Assembly: GCF_025567385.1 (NCBI RefSeq) | Contig: NZ_JAOQJU010000028.1 | Coordinates: forward strand, 1-44,093 | DNA length: 44,093 nucleotides | Source of the DNA: Claveliimonas acetigenes | GTDB taxonomy: Bacteria > Bacillota > Clostridia > Lachnospirales > Lachnospiraceae | Reading direction: 5' to 3' | Part shown: positions 41,289 through 44,093 of the stretch, piece by piece | Position numbering within the stretch: position 1 is the stretch's first letter | How the letters are laid out: the number at the start of each line of letters is the position of its first letter | Notes under the pieces: generated by a model | The model's database searches: none | What the model was told of the DNA's origin: nothing | The model's input: the letters and a program-made list of their open reading frames with translations, nothing else | Program-made: the position numbers and the translations under genes

Positions 41289-42771
41289 ATAATAATGGCG
41301 ACAACAGTCTGCACACCTGCTCTTTGATACGGATCAACAGCGTCCTCTGTTTATACCGCTTCCGGGTCACCAACGTAGACTTCAGGATATCGTTCCGGAA
41401 AGCATCTTCCAGCCTTTCGGTAACCCTGGCGCTGTATATGGTCGCATTTACCTCAAAATTCAGGCTAAAACTCCGGATATCCATATTCGCTGTTCCCACA
41501 CAGCTTACCAGACCGTCCACACACATACATTTGGAGTGCAGAAAGCCATTGTCGTAGGTATAACATCTTGCCCCTGCTTCGACCATATCACCCAGCCAGG
41601 AATACGTTGCCCAATACACAAAAGGATGATCCGGCTTACAGGGAACCATAATCCTCACATCAATCCCCGACTTTGCCGCTATCTTCAGCGCTTCCAGTAT
41701 ATCATCATCCGGTATGAAATATGGCGACTGGATATAAACCCTCTCCTTCGCCAAATGAATTAGACGCAGATAATTATTGCGGATTACCTGGCTCTTAGAA
41801 TCCGGCCCGCTGGAAATAATCTGCACAGGTTCCCTCCCATTTCTCAAATAATCAGGAATCTCAAAAATACGGTCTTCCAGGAATAGATTCTCCTTAGCTG
41901 CATAATTCCAGTCCAAAACAAACCGCACTGCCAGAGAAGTCACTGCCGCCCCTTCTATACATAGATGCGTGTCTCTCCAATAGCCGAACTTCGGATCTTT
42001 TCCCAGGTACTCTCGCCCCACATTGAATCCTCCCACAAATCCGATACGGCCGTCAATGATAACGATTTTCCTGTGGTTGCGGTAATTCACGCGAAGCTGC
42101 AGCTTGCCAAGCAGCGCCGGGAAAAATTCTGCCACCGCAATTCCGGCTTTTTCCAATCTTGCCCAATCCCGGTTATGCATCGTCCGGCATCCCATGCTGT
42201 CGAAAAGCACCCGGATTTCCACACCCTGTTTTGCTTTCCTTATCAGTACTTCCTCAATCTGCTGCCACAGCTCATCATTTTTAATAATGTAATACTGTAT
42301 ATGAATGTAATTCCTCGCATGCTCTATCTCATAAATCAGCGACCGGAACTTCTCCTTTCCATCGGTATAAATCTGAATGTCATTATTATCTGTCAGAACC
42401 GCTTCTGCCTCATTCAGGTTATACAGGATCAGGCTTCCGAACCGTTCAAGTTCCGGATCTTTTAATCTTAGCTGCTTCCGGTATATAGATTCTTCCTGCC
42501 TTCGGATCGCATATTTTACTTCACCCTCAATCTCCTTCATCTTAAACATCCGCTCCTTATGGAAATTCTGTCCCAGAATCAGATACAGGACGAATCCCAG
42601 AATCGGAATGCAGTAAAGCACAAGAAGCCATGCCCACACCGTCGTCGGATTCTTTCTTTGAAAAAATATAATCAAAACCGACAAAAAAATATTTACAATC
42701 AGCAGATGTTCCATCAGCCACCAAAAGGTTACATTTATACCGTTCCCTATCATATCAAGCACTTTCTTCAC
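41287..42771 (-). CDS. cls: Cardiolipin synthase
   Basis: This 494-residue membrane enzyme joins phosphatidylglycerol molecules into cardiolipin. Two N-terminal membrane helices (about 18-37 and 46-66) are followed by two phospholipase D domains with His-x-Lys-x4-Asp motifs: His233/Lys235/Asp240 in NHRKIVIID and His412/Lys414/Asp419 in HSKCMCVD. Length and layout are normal for Firmicute ClsA. The stop codon lies in the terminal repeat of the 166-bp element. Confidence 0.95.
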   Translation of the reverse strand: MKKVLDMIGNGINVTFWWLMEHLLIVNIFLSVLIIFFQRKNPTTVWAWLLVLYCIPILGFVLYLILGQNFHKERMFKMKEIEGEVKYAIRRQEESIYRKQLRLKDPELERFGSLILYNLNEAEAVLTDNNDIQIYTDGKEKFRSLIYEIEHARNYIHIQYYIIKNDELWQQIEEVLIRKAKQGVEIRVLFDSMGCRTMHNRDWARLEKAGIAVAEFFPALLGKLQLRVNYRNHRKIVIIDGRIGFVGGFNVGREYLGKDPKFGYWRDTHLCIEGAAVTSLAVRFVLDWNYAAKENLFLEDRIFEIPDYLRNGREPVQIISSGPDSKSQVIRNNYLRLIHLAKERVYIQSPYFIPDDDILEALKIAAKSGIDVRIMVPCKPDHPFVYWATYSWLGDMVEAGARCYTYDNGFLHSKCMCVDGLVSCVGTANMDIRSFSLNFEVNATIYSARVTERLEDAFRNDILKSTLVTRKRYKQRTLLIRIKEQVCRLLSPLL

Positions 42772-42782
42772 CTCACCTATAC

Positions 42783-42811
42783 AGTATATCCTCTTTCTTC
42801 CCGAAAAGTAA
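42783..42811 (-). promoter_or_regulatory. cls promoter
   Basis: On the minus strand TTACTT (42806-42811) and TATACT (42783-42788) are 17 bases apart; transcription starts very near the gene. Confidence 0.6.
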
Positions 42812-42830
42812 CCCTAAAATCGCAAATCAC

Positions 42831-42859
42831 TTGCACTTCCCTAAAAACAATGCTAAAAT
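42831..42859 (+). promoter_or_regulatory. Promoter of the small membrane protein gene
   Basis: TTGCAC (42831-42836) and TAAAAT (42854-42859) are 17 bases apart. Its -35 box lies 19 bases from that of the divergent cls promoter, so the two may share control. Confidence 0.65.
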
Positions 42860-42899
42860 GAAACTTGTGAAATTACATTAGATATAGGAGGGTTCCCCC

Positions 42900-43349
42900 G
42901 TGAGTAAGGTGACACTGGTTTTATTAATCATATTGGCCGTATTGATTATTGCAGTCGTTGTATTGTATTTTTTAGGAAAGAGAGCCGAAAAAAAGCAGGC
43001 AGAACAGCAAGAACAGTTGGACGCTGTCAAGCAGACCGTCTCCATGCTGATTATCGATAAAGGAAAGCTGCGGTTAAAAGACGCCGGTTTCCCCTCTTTT
43101 GTGGTAGAGAACACGCCGAAATACCTGCGCCGTTCCAAAGTGCCGGTCGTTAAGGCAAAGGTTGGCCCAAAGATTATGACTTTCATGTGCGATGCTTCTA
43201 TCTTCCCACAGGTTCCGATCAAGAAAGAAGTTAAAGCAACCGTGAGCGGCATCTATATCACATCCGTAAGAGGAATCCGCGGACCACTTGAGGCACCGGA
43301 AAAGAAAAAAGGATTTATGGCCCGCTTAAAAGAAAAAGCCGGAAAATAA
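42900..43349 (+). CDS. Small single-span membrane protein, 149 residues
   Basis: The protein has one N-terminal membrane helix (about residues 4-26), a short charged coiled region (KRAEKKQAEQQEQLDAV), and a soluble domain with VPVVKAKVGPKIMTFMC. The C-terminus is basic. The start is GTG after AGGAGGGTTCCCCC. I believe similar proteins are common in Lachnospiraceae but know no function. A hairpin terminator follows closely. Confidence 0.75.
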   Translation: MSKVTLVLLIILAVLIIAVVVLYFLGKRAEKKQAEQQEQLDAVKQTVSMLIIDKGKLRLKDAGFPSFVVENTPKYLRRSKVPVVKAKVGPKIMTFMCDASIFPQVPIKKEVKATVSGIYITSVRGIRGPLEAPEKKKGFMARLKEKAGK

Positions 43350-43353
43350 CACC

Positions 43354-43393
43354 AAGGACATCCACACCTGGTTTTCAGATGTAGATGTCCTTT
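43354..43393. terminator. Terminator after the small membrane protein gene
   Basis: AAGGACATC and GATGTCCTT form the stem, followed by TTATTTTTC on the plus strand. It lies between converging genes and may serve both. Confidence 0.7.
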
Positions 43394-43432
43394 ATTTTTC
43401 TGATGCTTCTATACTATCCTCACTTCTAACTC

Positions 43433-43984
43433 CTATTTTTCTTCTGCTGCCTCCTGGTAGAGCTCTTTGAGATAGGCATAATCAAGCTCACCCTCTACGA
43501 CCTCCGCCATGATCGCATTATCCTCCGCAAGGCTGAGTACATAATTGCCTTCTTTACTTTTTCCCAGAATCACAACGGAACAATCTTCGCCTCCGATTCT
43601 CTTCGAGGAAATCTTGATTCCTAATCCATTCTCCTCACGCCCATAATAAGAACTTGTCGGCAGAATTTCCTTAATGGAAAGAGAACTCAGGCTTTCTACC
43701 ACATAATCCGCGGTCTCCGGATCATCCACAAGATATTCCTGCCCATCCGGATTATCGTAAAAATTCTCACATAGAAAGACTTCATAATCCCCGGCAGAAT
43801 CACTGTCTGCTTCAAACAGTTTTTTCACATCGGGATCCAGCTTCCGATCCTCCAGTCCTCCGGTGGTTTCGGGAGTCTCATATTCCCCTCGAACTTTAAA
43901 CGCTATGATAATCACAACTGCAAGGACACATAAGATAAGAATGAAAATAAATATCTTTTTGTCGTTAATTTTAGTCCCTTTCAT
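43433..43984 (-). CDS. Membrane-anchored extracellular protein, unknown function
   Basis: This 183-residue protein has a basic start, a single membrane helix (about residues 10-29) and an acidic extracellular domain that includes YEVFLCENFYDNPDGQEY and ADYVVESLSSLSIKEI. No lipobox is present. I do not recognise a family. The last 109 bases of the window upstream of it hold no gene; they should contain its promoter. Confidence 0.65.
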   Translation of the reverse strand: MKGTKINDKKIFIFILILCVLAVVIIIAFKVRGEYETPETTGGLEDRKLDPDVKKLFEADSDSAGDYEVFLCENFYDNPDGQEYLVDDPETADYVVESLSSLSIKEILPTSSYYGREENGLGIKISSKRIGGEDCSVVILGKSKEGNYVLSLAEDNAIMAEVVEGELDYAYLKELYQEAAEEK

Positions 43985-44093
43985 AATACCACCCCTCTCT
44001 GGATGCTGGTACTGTAAAGTTTTACAGTCCTATTTTTCTTTAAAACCTTATATTTTCAAGGCATTCATCACTTTTGCAAATAAAAAAGCAATG

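Overview
The window looks like a chromosomal segment from a spore-forming gut Clostridium relative, most likely Lachnospiraceae. The evidence is spoIIID, low-to-moderate GC, strong AGGAGG-type ribosome binding sites, clostridial lipoproteins, and a Tn1549/CTn-type conjugative element. Almost every gene lies on the minus strand. The taxon is an inference from gene style only.

Region 1 (1-13117) is one end of an integrative conjugative element (ICE) with plasmid-like housekeeping. Reading with transcription (right to left) it carries parA, parB, three tiny genes, a Cys-rich protein, ssb, an unknown gene, two RepA_N-type replication proteins, a DnaC-like loader, pcfB, virD4, a Maff2-type membrane peptide, a VirB6-like channel protein, prgI and virB4. 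VirB4 breaks off mid-domain at about position 479, where an RNA-like, probably group II intron sequence begins. The relaxase and the far end lie outside the window. The first repA contains a 23-bp tandem repeat that reads out of frame with the codons, a candidate iteron origin.

Region 2 (13118-15191) is a second, older integrative element next to the 3' end of guaA: a tyrosine integrase cut off by the ICE, an excisionase-like HTH protein, a structured non-coding stretch, and an HTH repressor facing a divergent promoter pair with four repeated operator-like sites.

Region 3 (15192-23704) is core genome: guaA, then a 2-aminoethylphosphonate uptake and degradation operon (ABC ATPase, a permease ORF fused in frame to its binding protein, phnW, phnX), a MurR/RpiR regulator, and spoIIID.

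Region 4 (23893-31899) is a defence island: a ykgJ gene fragment, a tyrosine recombinase, and hsdM-hsdS-hsdR of a type I restriction system. Between hsdS and hsdR sits a three-gene cassette: a DUF3990-type predicted ADP-ribosyltransferase (broken by an in-frame TGA), an unknown partner and an intact NADAR protein. I regard this cassette as the best candidate for an under-described toxin/antitoxin or defence system.

Region 5 (32124-43984) is core genome again: glycerate kinase on the plus strand; a cell-surface locus with an SLH/transglutaminase protein, an MBOAT acyltransferase, an AlgX-like partner and a lipoprotein; a sodium-dependent transporter overlapping a trigger-factor-like lipoprotein; a cardiolipin synthase whose stop codon lies in a 166-bp inverted-repeat element; and two small membrane proteins. 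No tRNA, rRNA or CRISPR array was seen.
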